The translations under genes were made by a program, and so were the position numbers. From Janthinobacterium sp. B9-8 (GTDB taxonomy: Bacteria > Pseudomonadota > Gammaproteobacteria > Burkholderiales > Chitinibacteraceae): a stretch of 64,000 bases of DNA. The stretch lies in assembly GCF_000969645.2 (NCBI RefSeq), contig NZ_CP014222.1, positions 4,405,740 through 4,469,739 on the forward strand, read 5' to 3'. Shown one piece after another: positions 26,316 to 35,415 of this stretch; position 1 is the first letter of the stretch; the number at the start of each line of letters is the position of its first letter. Under the pieces are notes generated by a model, which was not told where the DNA came from, ran no database searches, and saw nothing but the letters and a program-made list of their open reading frames with translations.

Positions 26316-26533
26316 CTGTGAGCATCCCTTCTTTTTATTTATATTCAGGCGATGAGCGCTTGAGTCTCGTTTTTATCCTATTTCTGCATTAATTACAAAT
26401 GGCGATGTGATTTTTGATTGATGTCGATTGCATGGATTCATCAAGCTTTCGCATGCTTGTAATAAATGTAATGGGAGAATTAGAAAGGTGAGCGCTTTTG
26501 ATTGCAGACTAAGCTTATTTTTATGCATTAAAA

Positions 26534-27325
26534 CTAAGAGCGGCTTTCTTGCATTTGCTGCCGGTAGCGCTCCGGTGAAAAGCCGATTAATTGTTTAAAC
26601 ATGGCAATAAAAGCCGATGGCGTGCTATAGCCAAGCCGCCAGGCAATCTCTTGAATCGTTTTGTCTTCTTTTAACCACGCCAGCGCTTGTAAAACACGGA
26701 TGCGATTGCGGCATTGTCCAAAGCTCATGCCTAGCTCACTCTGAAAACGCCGGGCCAGCGTGCGCTCGGTGCTATGCACGGCTCTGGCCCAGCTGCTTAA
26801 GCTCAGGGCATTGTCTGGCTCAGCTTGCAGCGCTTTTAAAATGGGCGCGATCAGCGTGTCTCTGCTGCCGGGCAAGAAATTGGGTGCGCATTTACACTGG
26901 CTGAGCCGGGTAATCAGCAGTTCTGCTTGATTTTGATCACTTGTATCTTGCATATGGCCGAGCTGCCGCTGGCCAAAGTCGCTAATTAAAGCGCTGATTA
27001 GCGGGGTGCTGGTGAGCAGGCAAGCTTCCTTTGGGAGTAGCCGGGCTAAGTGGGCTGAAACATAGATGGATGTGTAATTGAGCGCCTGGCGTACATAGGC
27101 AGAATGCGGGGTGTCTGCGGGCACCCATGTTAAGTAATTGGCGGGTGCAATCAGGTGCTGCTGCTCTAACTCAAGGTCCATAACTCCTAGGCTAATCCAG
27201 CTCAACTGCCCCCAGGGATGTTGATGGCTGTTGTATTGAGTGTCAGCTTGCATCTGTTGATAGCGTAAATACAGAGGATTTGGCGCTGGCAGGGCTAAAT
27301 CGGCGGCAAAGTAGGTGTTGGGCAT
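26534..27325 (-). CDS. AraC-family transcriptional regulator with cupin N-terminus
   Basis: A 263-aa DNA-binding protein. The N-terminal half (1-130) has a cupin-like sensor containing YNSHQHPWGQLSWISLG. The C-terminal double helix-turn-helix spans about 165-258: WARAVHSTERTLARRF and IAWRLGYSTPSAFIAMFKQLIGFSPERYR. It is transcribed divergently from an EamA exporter with under 120 bp between, so it probably controls that gene in response to a small effector. Confidence 0.92.
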   Translation of the reverse strand: MPNTYFAADLALPAPNPLYLRYQQMQADTQYNSHQHPWGQLSWISLGVMDLELEQQHLIAPANYLTWVPADTPHSAYVRQALNYTSIYVSAHLARLLPKEACLLTSTPLISALISDFGQRQLGHMQDTSDQNQAELLITRLSQCKCAPNFLPGSRDTLIAPILKALQAEPDNALSLSSWARAVHSTERTLARRFQSELGMSFGQCRNRIRVLQALAWLKEDKTIQEIAWRLGYSTPSAFIAMFKQLIGFSPERYRQQMQESRS

Positions 27326-27443
27326 TTTATGATTTACTTAAACTTGTCTGTTTCTAAATATGGAATGTCTGTTTTGGCGTACTTGCATTAAAAAAGACAG
27401 GATTATACTAGTGGCAATTCATCATTTTAGAAAGACAAGCTTT

Positions 27444-28319
27444 ATGCCTATTCTTTTTCCCCTGCTGGCGGTCATGATCTGGGCCACCAATACCGTGGTT
27501 TCCAAAGCCGCAGCGGGCGTGCTCGATCCTGCTGCCATTTCTTTTTATCGCTGGTTTTTAGCCGCCTTAGTGCTCACGCCTTTTTGCCTGAAAGCAGTCT
27601 GGCAGCAACGACTCGCCATTCGCCCCTATTTGGGTAAATTTCTAGTGTTGGCACTGCTAGGTATGGTGTTGTTTCAATGCATCGCCTATTACGCAGCACA
27701 TAGCACTACGGCCACCAATATGGGTGTGATTACTTCTTTGGTTCCGCTCTCATCTTTGCTGCTGAATGCTTTGATGACGAAAACCAAGCCAAGTGTTGCG
27801 GCGGCCTTAGGCGTTTTTTGCTCGCTTTGTGGCGTCTTGTATTTATTGGGCCAGGGGCATCCTGCTAGTTTGTTATTGAGCGGGATTAATCATGGCGACG
27901 CCTTGATGCTGATCGGCACTGTGGCTTACGCGCTGTACGGTATTTTATTGCGCCGCTGGGCTTTGCCATTTAGCCATTGGCATAATTTGTATGTTCAGAT
28001 AGTGCTGGCGGTGGTGATTTTGATTCCGGTGGCGTTTAGTGCACAAACGATGGCGATTCCAGCACAAGGTGTCGGTTTGGTGTTGTTTGCCGGGATTGCT
28101 TCATCTTTGATCGCTGCCTATTGCTGGATGCAGGGTGTGCACCGCCTTGGCGCAGATCGTACGGCCGTATTTATGAATCTATTACCGCTCTTTACGGCCG
28201 TGCTTGCAACGGTGAGCTTAGGCGAGAAGATTCAGGGCTTTCATTTGCTGGGCGGGGGGCTGGTGCTTTTTGGTGTTATTTTGGCGCAGCTCAGATCTTG
28301 GTCATTTTTGAATAAATAA
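27444..28319 (+). CDS. EamA/DMT-family transporter
   Basis: A 291-aa inner-membrane protein with about ten hydrophobic helices arranged as two EamA repeats. It begins MPILFPLLAVMIWATNTVVSKAA, the usual DMT start; the frame extends 28 codons upstream but with charged, non-membrane residues, so the ATG at 27444 is preferred. The second repeat ends GLVLFGVILAQLR. Likely an exporter of a metabolite or amino acid, controlled by the divergent AraC regulator. Substrate unknown. Confidence 0.9.
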   Translation: MPILFPLLAVMIWATNTVVSKAAAGVLDPAAISFYRWFLAALVLTPFCLKAVWQQRLAIRPYLGKFLVLALLGMVLFQCIAYYAAHSTTATNMGVITSLVPLSSLLLNALMTKTKPSVAAALGVFCSLCGVLYLLGQGHPASLLLSGINHGDALMLIGTVAYALYGILLRRWALPFSHWHNLYVQIVLAVVILIPVAFSAQTMAIPAQGVGLVLFAGIASSLIAAYCWMQGVHRLGADRTAVFMNLLPLFTAVLATVSLGEKIQGFHLLGGGLVLFGVILAQLRSWSFLNK

Positions 28320-28573
28320 GCAAAAGATTATTTGTTGGGTTTTTTTAACAGAACAACCGTTTTTTTTTCATAAATAAGTAGCCCGTAAAATTATTTGTAG
28401 TGTGTTTTACGTAGGTGTTTTTAATTAGCCAAGGCCTTGTGTTTGCTTGTGTCAGGACGGCTTGCCAGAAAACAATTTAGTAGCAAATATGCCTTTGTAC
28501 TCTGAAATGTTTATCTATTATTTCTGGCAGATTACTAAATTAAAACCCTAGGCTTGAATGAACTCGTCATAAT

Positions 28574-28604
28574 CCCCTCTTTTGCATTAATCACAAAAGA
28601 GGGG
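28574..28604 (+). promoter_or_regulatory. Hairpin sequestering the ribosome-binding site of the PEP-CTERM gene
   Basis: CCCCTCTTTTG (28574-28584) and CAAAAGAGGGG (28594-28604) form an 11-bp perfect stem with a 9-nt loop. The right arm contains the only Shine-Dalgarno (GAGG) for the ATG at 28611, so the folded RNA would hide it. There is no trailing T-run, so it is not a normal terminator. Confidence 0.65.
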
Positions 28605-28610
28605 TATGCG

Positions 28611-29585
28611 ATGATTGCTCGTTTTACTTTGATTTCTGCTGCCATATTAGCATTTGCTCAACCCGCATCAGCAGCAATTTCTAATTTAGGAATTGCTAAT
28701 GAATACAGTGGTTTTTTCTTCTCAAATGTAAATGGTGGTAATGATGTAGAGGGTAAGCTGGCTGTTGGCGGTAATCTAACGGCAGCGACTTTAAATACGA
28801 TTGGCTATCGCAATGCTTATGGCGAAAAAGGGCCTTCCTTGGTAGTAAGGGGAAATATGGTCGATAAGCAGCTGGATATCTACAATGGCTCGAAAACAAA
28901 AGTAGACAGCAATGCAAACCATGGCCCGGATGTAAAGCAAGAGCTGGGTGCTTTTAAAGACGGCTACGGCGTTGTGGGTGGCAAGATCGTTAATAAGAGT
29001 GGTTGGGCTGATTTGCGTGCAGGTTCTAAGATCAGCTCTGTAGTGGATTTTGATAAAGCCAAAAAAGATTTAACGGCCCTATCTAAAAGCCTTGCCGCTG
29101 ATAAAAGTAACGGTCAGGTAATTAATGAAAATGGCGGGTTTACTTTAAAGGGCGATAATAAATCTGATCGTCAGGTATTTAATTTAAAAGCCAGTGAATT
29201 TTTAAATCTAAAATTAACCGACATTAAAAAAGATGCAACGGTTATTATTAATTATACAGGCAGTTTTAGCGATATTGTTTTAGCGGGCGGCCAGTTAGGC
29301 CAGATGGAAGCGATGCGCGGTAATATCTTGTTTAATTTGCCAACGGCAACAAAACTGTCGGTTAATACCTTTGTCTGGGGTAGCATTTTAGCGCCACAGG
29401 CAGCGATTTACGGCCAAGCACACGTTGAAGGTACTTTGGTTGCTAATTCCTTAGAAAGTAATTTGGAATTAGGTTACGAGCCATTTAAGGGCAATTTAAC
29501 TACACCAGTGCCAGAGCCAGAAACCTATGCGCTGATGGGTTTGGGATTAGTTGGTTTGATGATGCGTCGCCGTAGTAAAAGATAA
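28611..29585 (+). CDS. PEP-CTERM sorted surface protein with choice-of-anchor A domain
   Basis: A 324-aa exported protein. The signal peptide MIARFTLISAAILAFAQPASA is followed by a long beta-rich domain (NLGIANEYSGFFF ... VEGKLAVGGNLTAATL) like the collagen-binding-A/choice-of-anchor A domain. The C-terminus has the sorting signal VPEPETYALMGLGLVGLMMRRR: a PEP motif, a hydrophobic helix and an Arg cluster, recognised by exosortase. No exosortase is in the window. The frame is open 19 codons further upstream, but the internal ATG has the Shine-Dalgarno and starts the signal peptide. Likely an extracellular matrix or biofilm protein. Confidence 0.9.
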   Translation: MIARFTLISAAILAFAQPASAAISNLGIANEYSGFFFSNVNGGNDVEGKLAVGGNLTAATLNTIGYRNAYGEKGPSLVVRGNMVDKQLDIYNGSKTKVDSNANHGPDVKQELGAFKDGYGVVGGKIVNKSGWADLRAGSKISSVVDFDKAKKDLTALSKSLAADKSNGQVINENGGFTLKGDNKSDRQVFNLKASEFLNLKLTDIKKDATVIINYTGSFSDIVLAGGQLGQMEAMRGNILFNLPTATKLSVNTFVWGSILAPQAAIYGQAHVEGTLVANSLESNLELGYEPFKGNLTTPVPEPETYALMGLGLVGLMMRRRSKR

Positions 29586-29598
29586 TTGCAACAGGCAT

Positions 29599-29633
29599 AA
29601 AAAAACGGGGAAGCTTTGGCTTCCCCGTTTTTT
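29599..29633 (+). terminator. Rho-independent terminator after the PEP-CTERM gene
   Basis: A run of A, then CGGGGAAGC, loop TTTG, GCTTCCCCG and a run of T, giving a stem of about 15 bp starting 14 nt after the stop. Symmetric, so it may also protect the convergent metK side. Confidence 0.93.
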
Positions 29634-29667
29634 ATCAGGCTGGAGTGATCCAGCATTGATGCAGTAT

Positions 29668-29737
29668 TTACAGCCCAGCCGCTGCGCGCAGAGCTTCAAC
29701 TTTATCAGTGCTTCTCCCATTGAGAAGTCTGATTCTT
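29668..29737 (-). pseudogene. Decayed partial copy of the metK 3' end
   Basis: About 70 bp nearly repeat the terminal part of the intact metK (29780 onward). Both begin TTACAGCCC and share GCGCAGAGCTTCAACTTTAT. On the minus strand it would encode the same DKVEALRAAAGL end, but a 2-nt insertion breaks the frame upstream of that, and homology ends about 70 bp in. A short duplicated remnant, not a gene. Confidence 0.8.
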
Positions 29738-29779
29738 GTGCGCTAACAGCACCATGGGGCTACACCGCCATTCCCGGAG

Positions 29780-30946
29780 TTACAGCCCCGCCGCCGCGCG
29801 CAGAGCTTCAACTTTATCAGTACGCTCCCACGAGAAATCTGGCTCTTCACGGCCGAAATGACCATAAGCCGCAGTACGTGTGTATACCGGGCGCAGCAGA
29901 TCCAGCATCTGGATAATGCCTTTCGGGCGTAAATCGAAGTGCTGTTTAATCAGCTCAACAATTTCGTGCTCAGGCAATTTACCTGTGCCCCATGTATCCA
30001 CCATGATCGATACCGGTTGCGCCACGCCAATTGCGTAGGACACTTGCACCAGGCATTGCTTAGCAATCCCTGCAGCAACGATATTCTTTGCCACATAACG
30101 GCCAGCATAAGCGGCTGAGCGGTCTACTTTGGAAGGGTCTTTACCCGAAAATGCGCCACCACCGTGTGGGGCTGCACCGCCGTAGGTATCTACAATGATT
30201 TTACGGCCGGTTAAACCGCAATCACCCATCGGGCCGCCGATCACAAAACGGCCTGTCGGGTTGATCAGGTATTTAGTGCCAACTAATAACTCTGGTGGAA
30301 TCACTGGCTTGATGATTTCTTCAATCACGGCTTCAGAAAGCTGAGCGTGGCTGACATCCGGGTGGTGTTGGGTAGACAGCACAATCGTATCAATGCCTGT
30401 CGCCATGCCGGTGTCTTTATCGTAGCGAACCGTTACTTGCGATTTGGCATCCGGACGTAGCCAAGGTAGGCGGCCGTCTTTGCGAACTTCTGATTGGCGC
30501 TGCATCAGGCGGTGCGAGTAGTAAATCGGCATCGGCATCAGCTGTGGTGTTTCATCGCAAGCATAGCCAAACATCAGGCCTTGATCGCCAGCGCCTTGGT
30601 CTAAATCTAATCCCTGGCCTTCGTTAACGCCTTGAGCGATGTCCGGGCTTTGCTTGTCATAAGCCACCAGCACGGCGCAGGTTTTGTAATCGAAGCCGAT
30701 ATCGCTATGGTCGTAGCCGATACGCTTGATGGTATCGCGGGCGATTTGAATGTAATCCACATTGGCATGGGTGGTAATTTCACCGGCCAGCACCACAAGG
30801 CCAGTATTGACCAGTGTTTCTGCAGCAACACGCGCATGCTTGTCTTGCGTCAGAATCGCGTCAAGGATGGAATCGGAAATTTGGTCGGCGACCTTATCCG
30901 GATGCCCTTCAGAAACTGATTCGGAGGTAAAGAGGAATTCTTTCAT
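29780..30946 (-). CDS. metK: S-adenosylmethionine synthase
   Basis: A 388-aa cytoplasmic enzyme making S-adenosylmethionine from methionine and ATP. The family signatures are intact: FTSESVSEGHPDKVADQISD at the N-terminus, GAGDQGLMFGYA near 118-129 and GGGAFSGKDPSKVDRSAAY near 258-276. Full length. It is divergent from a lipid A acyltransferase gene, and a partial duplicate of its last 70 bp lies just downstream. No SAM riboswitch is visible in the short leader. Confidence 0.98.
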   Translation of the reverse strand: MKEFLFTSESVSEGHPDKVADQISDSILDAILTQDKHARVAAETLVNTGLVVLAGEITTHANVDYIQIARDTIKRIGYDHSDIGFDYKTCAVLVAYDKQSPDIAQGVNEGQGLDLDQGAGDQGLMFGYACDETPQLMPMPIYYSHRLMQRQSEVRKDGRLPWLRPDAKSQVTVRYDKDTGMATGIDTIVLSTQHHPDVSHAQLSEAVIEEIIKPVIPPELLVGTKYLINPTGRFVIGGPMGDCGLTGRKIIVDTYGGAAPHGGGAFSGKDPSKVDRSAAYAGRYVAKNIVAAGIAKQCLVQVSYAIGVAQPVSIMVDTWGTGKLPEHEIVELIKQHFDLRPKGIIQMLDLLRPVYTRTAAYGHFGREEPDFSWERTDKVEALRAAAGL

Positions 30947-31014
30947 AATTGTTTCCCTGTCAAAGAGGGGCTTAACAGCCTATTTTGCCGGTAGAATCCG
31001 AAGCCTGCCCTTGG

Positions 31015-31914
31015 ATGCGTAAAAACCTGATGCTGCTGCTAAAACCTTTTGCTTACTTGCCCCTATGGCTATTTCATGGCCTTGGGGCCTTGCTTGGCTG
31101 GCTGGCTTGGCTGTTATCGCCACGCTACAGACAGCGTTTGGCTGCCAACTTGCAGCAGTCGGGTATTGCGCAAAATGGCGGAGATTATAAGCGATTGCAC
31201 CGCCTAAGTGTGAGCGCCCATGGCATGGGGGCCTTAGAACTTTTACCAGCGTGGCTTAGAACGCCTGAGCAGGTTGGCCGCTGGGTGAAGGAGCGTGATG
31301 GTTGGCAGCACGTTGAAGCGGCTTTGCAAAGTGGTCGGCCTATGATGTTTGTTTCCCCGCATCTTGGTGGAATCGAAGTCTGTGGAGTGTATATAAGCAC
31401 ACAGATCCCTTGCGTGCTGGCCGCTTTATATCGCCCACCCAAACTTAAATGGCTAGAGCCGCTGATGGTGACGGGCCGCAACCGTGCCAATGGCCGTGCC
31501 GCACCAGCGAACGCCAGTGGCGTAAAGATCTTACTGCGTACCTTAAAAGAGAAGCAAGCAATTTATATCCTTCCCGATCAGGCTCCTGGGGCGGGTGAAG
31601 GGGCTTGGGCTCCATTCTTTGGTAAGCTTGCTTACACGATGACGCTGTTGCCGCGCTTAAGTAAATCGACTCAGCCGGTGATCTTGATGTGTTTTGCCGA
31701 GCGTTTGTCTTGGGGGCGTGGTTTTAAAATGCATTTTGCCCCGCTTGATGAGGCGTTTGGAGGGGATGCGCAAGCCGATGCGACGATTTTGAACCGCAAT
31801 GTAGAAGCCATGATACGCCGTGCTCCAAGCCAGTATTTATGGAGCTATAACCGTTATAAACGCCCAGCTGGCGCACCATTGCCTGATGGGGAAGCTGAGG
31901 GTGATGCCTTGTAG
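31015..31914 (+). CDS. Lysophospholipid/lipid A acyltransferase (LpxL/HtrB family), first copy
   Basis: A 299-aa inner-membrane-associated enzyme transferring a secondary acyl chain to the lipid A precursor. An N-terminal membrane anchor (about 5-36) precedes the active-site motif SPHLGGIE (HX4E type). Later conserved pieces are IYILPDQAPGAGEGAWAPFFG and SQYLWSYNRYKRP. The frame opens with TTG at 30985, but the ATG at 31015 gives the standard N-terminus; neither has a strong ribosome site. A second LpxL-type gene follows after a repeat-containing gap. Confidence 0.9.
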   Translation: MRKNLMLLLKPFAYLPLWLFHGLGALLGWLAWLLSPRYRQRLAANLQQSGIAQNGGDYKRLHRLSVSAHGMGALELLPAWLRTPEQVGRWVKERDGWQHVEAALQSGRPMMFVSPHLGGIEVCGVYISTQIPCVLAALYRPPKLKWLEPLMVTGRNRANGRAAPANASGVKILLRTLKEKQAIYILPDQAPGAGEGAWAPFFGKLAYTMTLLPRLSKSTQPVILMCFAERLSWGRGFKMHFAPLDEAFGGDAQADATILNRNVEAMIRRAPSQYLWSYNRYKRPAGAPLPDGEAEGDAL

Positions 31915-31940
31915 TCCCGGTCCGTGGGTTTATTCCCAAT

Positions 31941-32039
31941 GCAAAATCTTAAACCACAGAGTAAAAGTAGGACACAGAGTTCCACAGAGAACGCTTAAGG
32001 CTGCTTTGGGTTTTTCTCTGTGGTTTAAGATTTTGCTAA
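31941..32039. repeat. Dispersed inverted repeat, CACAGAG family (copy 5)
   Basis: GCAAAATCTTAAACCACAGAG and the inverted CTCTGTGGTTTAAGATTTTGC are near-perfect 20-bp terminal arms, with a second inner CACAGAG segment. This is the cleanest copy in the window. It separates the two acyltransferase genes. Confidence 0.85.
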
Positions 32040-32160
32040 GGCGGAATTCCCACTAATACTGTATTAGGGCTACTATTTCTTACAAAAGACGCCGTCTTTA
32101 TACCGCTTAATTTTCCTTGGCTTTGCTTTCAGATGTGTTGTTTTTATCTTTCAGGTTGCT

Positions 32161-33024
32161 ATGATTTATCGCTTTTTACTGTTTATATTTTGGTGTTTAA
32201 GTTGCTTGCCACAGTGGCTGTTACGAGGCTTTGGGGTGGTGTTGGGATCTTTGCTGTATATCGTAGTAAAAAGTCGCCGCAAAATCGGGCTGGTTAATTT
32301 AAAGCTGTGCTTTCCTGAGTGGGCCGCTGGCCAGCATGAGGCGATGCTTAGGCAGCATTATCGTGAGTTTTGCACCTGTATTTTTCTCTATAGCAAATTA
32401 TGGTTTGGCTCGCAGGCGCAGATTGAAAAACTAGTTCGGCGCGAAGGGCTGGAGCATTTCATTGCGGTAGAAGACCAGAATATTATTCTGCTGGCACCGC
32501 ATTTTTTAGGACTGGATTTCGGTGGTACACGGCATATGGTGGATCATCAAGGCTCAACGATGTATTCCTCGGCGCATGATAATGCCTTTGATTTGCTGCT
32601 TTTGCGGGGGCGTGGTCGCTTTAATCAGCCACTCTTAATAAAGCGTAGCGAAGGCATCCGTGGTATTTTGCGGGCGATTAAGAAGGGCGTGTGTTTTTAC
32701 TATTTGCCCGATCAGGATCTTGGCCCGCGAGAATCGCTGTTTGTACCATTTTTTGGAGTTCAAACAGCCACCGTGCCGGGTTTGTCTCGCTTGGCTTTGA
32801 TGGGCAAGGCGCGCGTGGTACCCGTGGTGACAACGTTGACCAATGAGGGTTTCGTTTGCCGCTATTACCCAGCATGGGAAAACTTCCCTAGTGACGATGT
32901 GCTGGCAGATACGGCAAGGATGAATGCGTTTATTGAAGAGCGGGTGAGAGAGCATCCATCACAATACTACTGGCTGCACCGCCGCTTTAAAACTCGCCCC
33001 GAGGGTGAGGCAAGCTTGTATTAG
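32161..33024 (+). CDS. Lysophospholipid/lipid A acyltransferase (LpxL/HtrB family), second copy
   Basis: A 287-aa paralogue of the preceding gene. The membrane anchor is at about 1-35; the active-site motif APHFLGLD has the HX4D spacing, and YLPDQDLGPRESLFVPFFG and SQYYWLHRRFKTRP follow. Two consecutive genes suggest sequential addition of two secondary acyl chains to lipid A, as with LpxL and LpxM. Which acyl position each modifies cannot be read from sequence. Confidence 0.91.
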   Translation: MIYRFLLFIFWCLSCLPQWLLRGFGVVLGSLLYIVVKSRRKIGLVNLKLCFPEWAAGQHEAMLRQHYREFCTCIFLYSKLWFGSQAQIEKLVRREGLEHFIAVEDQNIILLAPHFLGLDFGGTRHMVDHQGSTMYSSAHDNAFDLLLLRGRGRFNQPLLIKRSEGIRGILRAIKKGVCFYYLPDQDLGPRESLFVPFFGVQTATVPGLSRLALMGKARVVPVVTTLTNEGFVCRYYPAWENFPSDDVLADTARMNAFIEERVREHPSQYYWLHRRFKTRPEGEASLY

Positions 33025-33083
33025 GTGCTAAACGCTAACACCTATGCGCATTACTAAAGTCAATGATATGCATTGCATCTTTT

Positions 33084-33456
33084 GTAGGGTGGGTGAACCC
33101 ATATGCGCTAAGCAAAGATCAAAAAGATCTTTTTAGTGCCTTCGGCACGTTGATTTAGGTGCGGGCGTCCTGCTGGACCTTCCTTTCTTGTGTGGCCAAG
33201 AAACGAAGCCAAGCACAACCCCAAAAACACGAAGGCTCCTTTTGCGGTCCAATCGAGTCGGCGGCGGCGGGATTGGCTCGTTCCTCGCTCCGGCGTGTTT
33301 CAAGGGGGCTTTAAAGCCCTATGCAGAGAGCGTGGTTATTGTGTTTTTTCGCTGTTTTCTAATGAAAAAAAAATTGGTTAGCGCACATGGGGTGAAATAC
33401 GCCATATTTTGGCATGAAATGCTACGAAGAACGGCGGGTTTCACCCGCCCTACAAA
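33084..33456. repeat. Composite repeat block bounded by GTAGGG-family inverted ends (copy 3)
   Basis: A 373-bp block with no gene. TTTTGTAGGGTGGGTGAACCC on the left and the inverted GGGTTTCACCCGCCCTACAAAA on the right bound it. The interior holds several short hairpins (GTGCCTTCGGCAC, GGCGGCGGC tracts, GGGGGCTTTAAAGCCC). The last 60 bp resemble the interior of the copy at 45763. It fills the spacer between the acyltransferase gene and ptsI. Confidence 0.65.
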
Positions 33457-33463
33457 ATAAGCC

Positions 33464-35194
33464 TTAGCTCTGATGCAACTGCTGCAATAGCTCACGCAGG
33501 CACTGGCTGTCTTCTGCAATTAGCATTTGCTCTACCAGTGGCGTAATTCTGTGCATTTCGCCGGTTAGGATTTCTTGTTTTACTTTAAGCAGCTGAATCG
33601 GCAGCATAGAGAAGCGCCTTAGCCCAAGGCCCAGCAGCAGCCGGGTAAGAGCTGGGTCACCTGCCATTTCTCCGCACATCGATACCGGTTTGCCCATGCG
33701 ATTTGCCGTGCTGATAACATGATGCAGCAGCTGAATCACAGCGGGATGCAGCGGGTCATAAAGGTGTGAAACAGCATCGTCGTTGCGATCGACAGCCAGC
33801 GTGTACTGGATTAAATCGTTGGTGCCAATTGAAATAAAATCAAGGTGGGCTAAAAACTGGGCGACCTGCACCGCTGCCGCAGGCACTTCAATCATGCCGC
33901 CTAGCTCGATATTTTCATCAAAAGCCACACCGGCCTCCGCGAGTTGCGCCTTGGCTTCTTCCAGATGCTTACGTGTTTGTCGTACTTCACCCACATAAGA
34001 GAGCATGGGCAGCAGCAGTTTGATCTTGCCATAGGCTGACGCACGCAATAGGGCACGCAGCTGGGTGCGGAACATTTGCGGCTCGGCCATGCAGAGACGA
34101 ATACCGGTGAGGCCTAGCGCTGGATTAGGGGTTTCACGTTCCTGTTGCCATCTGGGGATTTTATCTTTGCCTAAATCGACAGTGCGGATAATCACCGGCT
34201 GGCCTTTCATGGCCTCAGCAACTTGCTTGTAGGCGAGAAATTGTTCTTCTTCGGTGGGTAAATCAGATTCGGATAAAAATAAGAATTCAGAGCGAAATAA
34301 GCCGACGCCTGTTGCGCCGTTTTCGATCGACAATTTACAGTCGTCAGGCACTTCAATATTGGCAAACAGTTCGATCACTTCACCGTCTTTGGTGATCGGC
34401 TGTTTGGTGCGGATATCTTGCAGCGCTTTTTGTTTTTTGAGCCAATCGCGTTGACGGTGGCGGTATTCTTTAAGGATGATTTCATCAGGATCAACGATGA
34501 CTACGCCGTTAATCCCATCGACAATAATCAGCTCGTCTTCACGAATCAGCTCGCGGGCGTGGCGCAGGGCCAGCACCGATGGCAGATCTAAGCTGCGGGC
34601 TAAAATCGCGGTGTGTGAGGTGGGGCCGCCCACATCGGTAATAAATGCGAGGTATTCGGTGTCTTTAAATAACACCATATCGGCGGGGCTAAGATCGTGC
34701 GCCACCAAAATACAGTTTGGGGCAATTTCGGCCAGCGGGTGCGAGTGGTTTTCGTGGCCAGCCAGTGTTTTAAATACTCGCTCCACCACTTGAATTACAT
34801 CGGTGCGGCGCTCGCGCAGGTATTCGTCTTCGATCTCATCAAATTGTGCCAGTAGCACTTCAAGCTGTAGCTTAAGCGCCCATTCGGCATTGCAATGCTG
34901 CTGTTCGATCAAATTGCGCGGCTCTTTGGAGAGCATATGATCGTTAAGCAGCATGATATGTAGGGATAAAAAGGCACCCAGCTCGGCTGGGGCATTTTCG
35001 GGGATACTACCCCAAAGCATTTCTAAGGATTTGCGGGTAACGCGGATGGCGTCATCAAAGCGGGCCAGTTCGGCGGGGATATCAGCGGCGGATAGTTGAT
35101 AGTGAGCAATTTCGATATCGGCATGCGATATAAGGTGAGCTTGCCCGATTGCAATCCCACCCCCAATGCCAATCCCTTGTAGCGTAATGCTCAT
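33464..35194 (-). CDS. ptsI: Phosphoenolpyruvate-protein phosphotransferase (PTS enzyme I)
   Basis: A 576-aa cytoplasmic enzyme that autophosphorylates from PEP and passes phosphate to HPr. The phospho-His is His194 in GGPTSHTAILAR. The PEP-binding barrel shows FRSEFLFL, GIRLCMAEPQMFRTQLRAL, FISIGTNDLIQYTLAVDRND and SMCGEMAGD. Full length. It is third in the order EIIA-HPr-EI, separated from HPr by 222 bp holding stable hairpins. No sugar permease (EIIB/C/D) is nearby, so the set probably has a regulatory role. Confidence 0.96.
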   Translation of the reverse strand: MSITLQGIGIGGGIAIGQAHLISHADIEIAHYQLSAADIPAELARFDDAIRVTRKSLEMLWGSIPENAPAELGAFLSLHIMLLNDHMLSKEPRNLIEQQHCNAEWALKLQLEVLLAQFDEIEDEYLRERRTDVIQVVERVFKTLAGHENHSHPLAEIAPNCILVAHDLSPADMVLFKDTEYLAFITDVGGPTSHTAILARSLDLPSVLALRHARELIREDELIIVDGINGVVIVDPDEIILKEYRHRQRDWLKKQKALQDIRTKQPITKDGEVIELFANIEVPDDCKLSIENGATGVGLFRSEFLFLSESDLPTEEEQFLAYKQVAEAMKGQPVIIRTVDLGKDKIPRWQQERETPNPALGLTGIRLCMAEPQMFRTQLRALLRASAYGKIKLLLPMLSYVGEVRQTRKHLEEAKAQLAEAGVAFDENIELGGMIEVPAAAVQVAQFLAHLDFISIGTNDLIQYTLAVDRNDDAVSHLYDPLHPAVIQLLHHVISTANRMGKPVSMCGEMAGDPALTRLLLGLGLRRFSMLPIQLLKVKQEILTGEMHRITPLVEQMLIAEDSQCLRELLQQLHQS

Positions 35195-35284
35195 AAACCT
35201 TCCTTTTATGCCACCGTGCCGGTGATCGCGGTCGTTATTTTAAATACAAAACTGATCTGACCTATTCGTGATATTGCGTAGCGC

Positions 35285-35335
35285 CCGATGGCGCTGCGCG
35301 GTATTTGCCATTTGATGCCGGGGCTAAGCCCCGGC
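35285..35335. other. Two stable hairpins in the ptsH-ptsI spacer
   Basis: GCGCC CGAT GGCGC near 35279-35295 and GCCGGGG CTAAG CCCCGGC at 35317-35335 are strong stems within the 222-bp spacer. Neither has a following T-run on the minus strand. They could act as processing or stabilising structures that set EI levels apart from HPr. Confidence 0.5.
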
Positions 35336-35415
35336 GGCTAAAATATATAAAAGTACCGACTGTTTATATATCTATAAGTGGCTAAAAGTTAAAGCATTTT
35401 GACAACAGTGGCTGC

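Noticed and set aside
28554..28610. Upstream start for the PEP-CTERM protein adding 19 residues
   Set aside because: It would put polar and charged residues before the signal peptide and has no ribosome site; the ATG at 28611 has GAGG. It may still be read as part of a regulatory leader.
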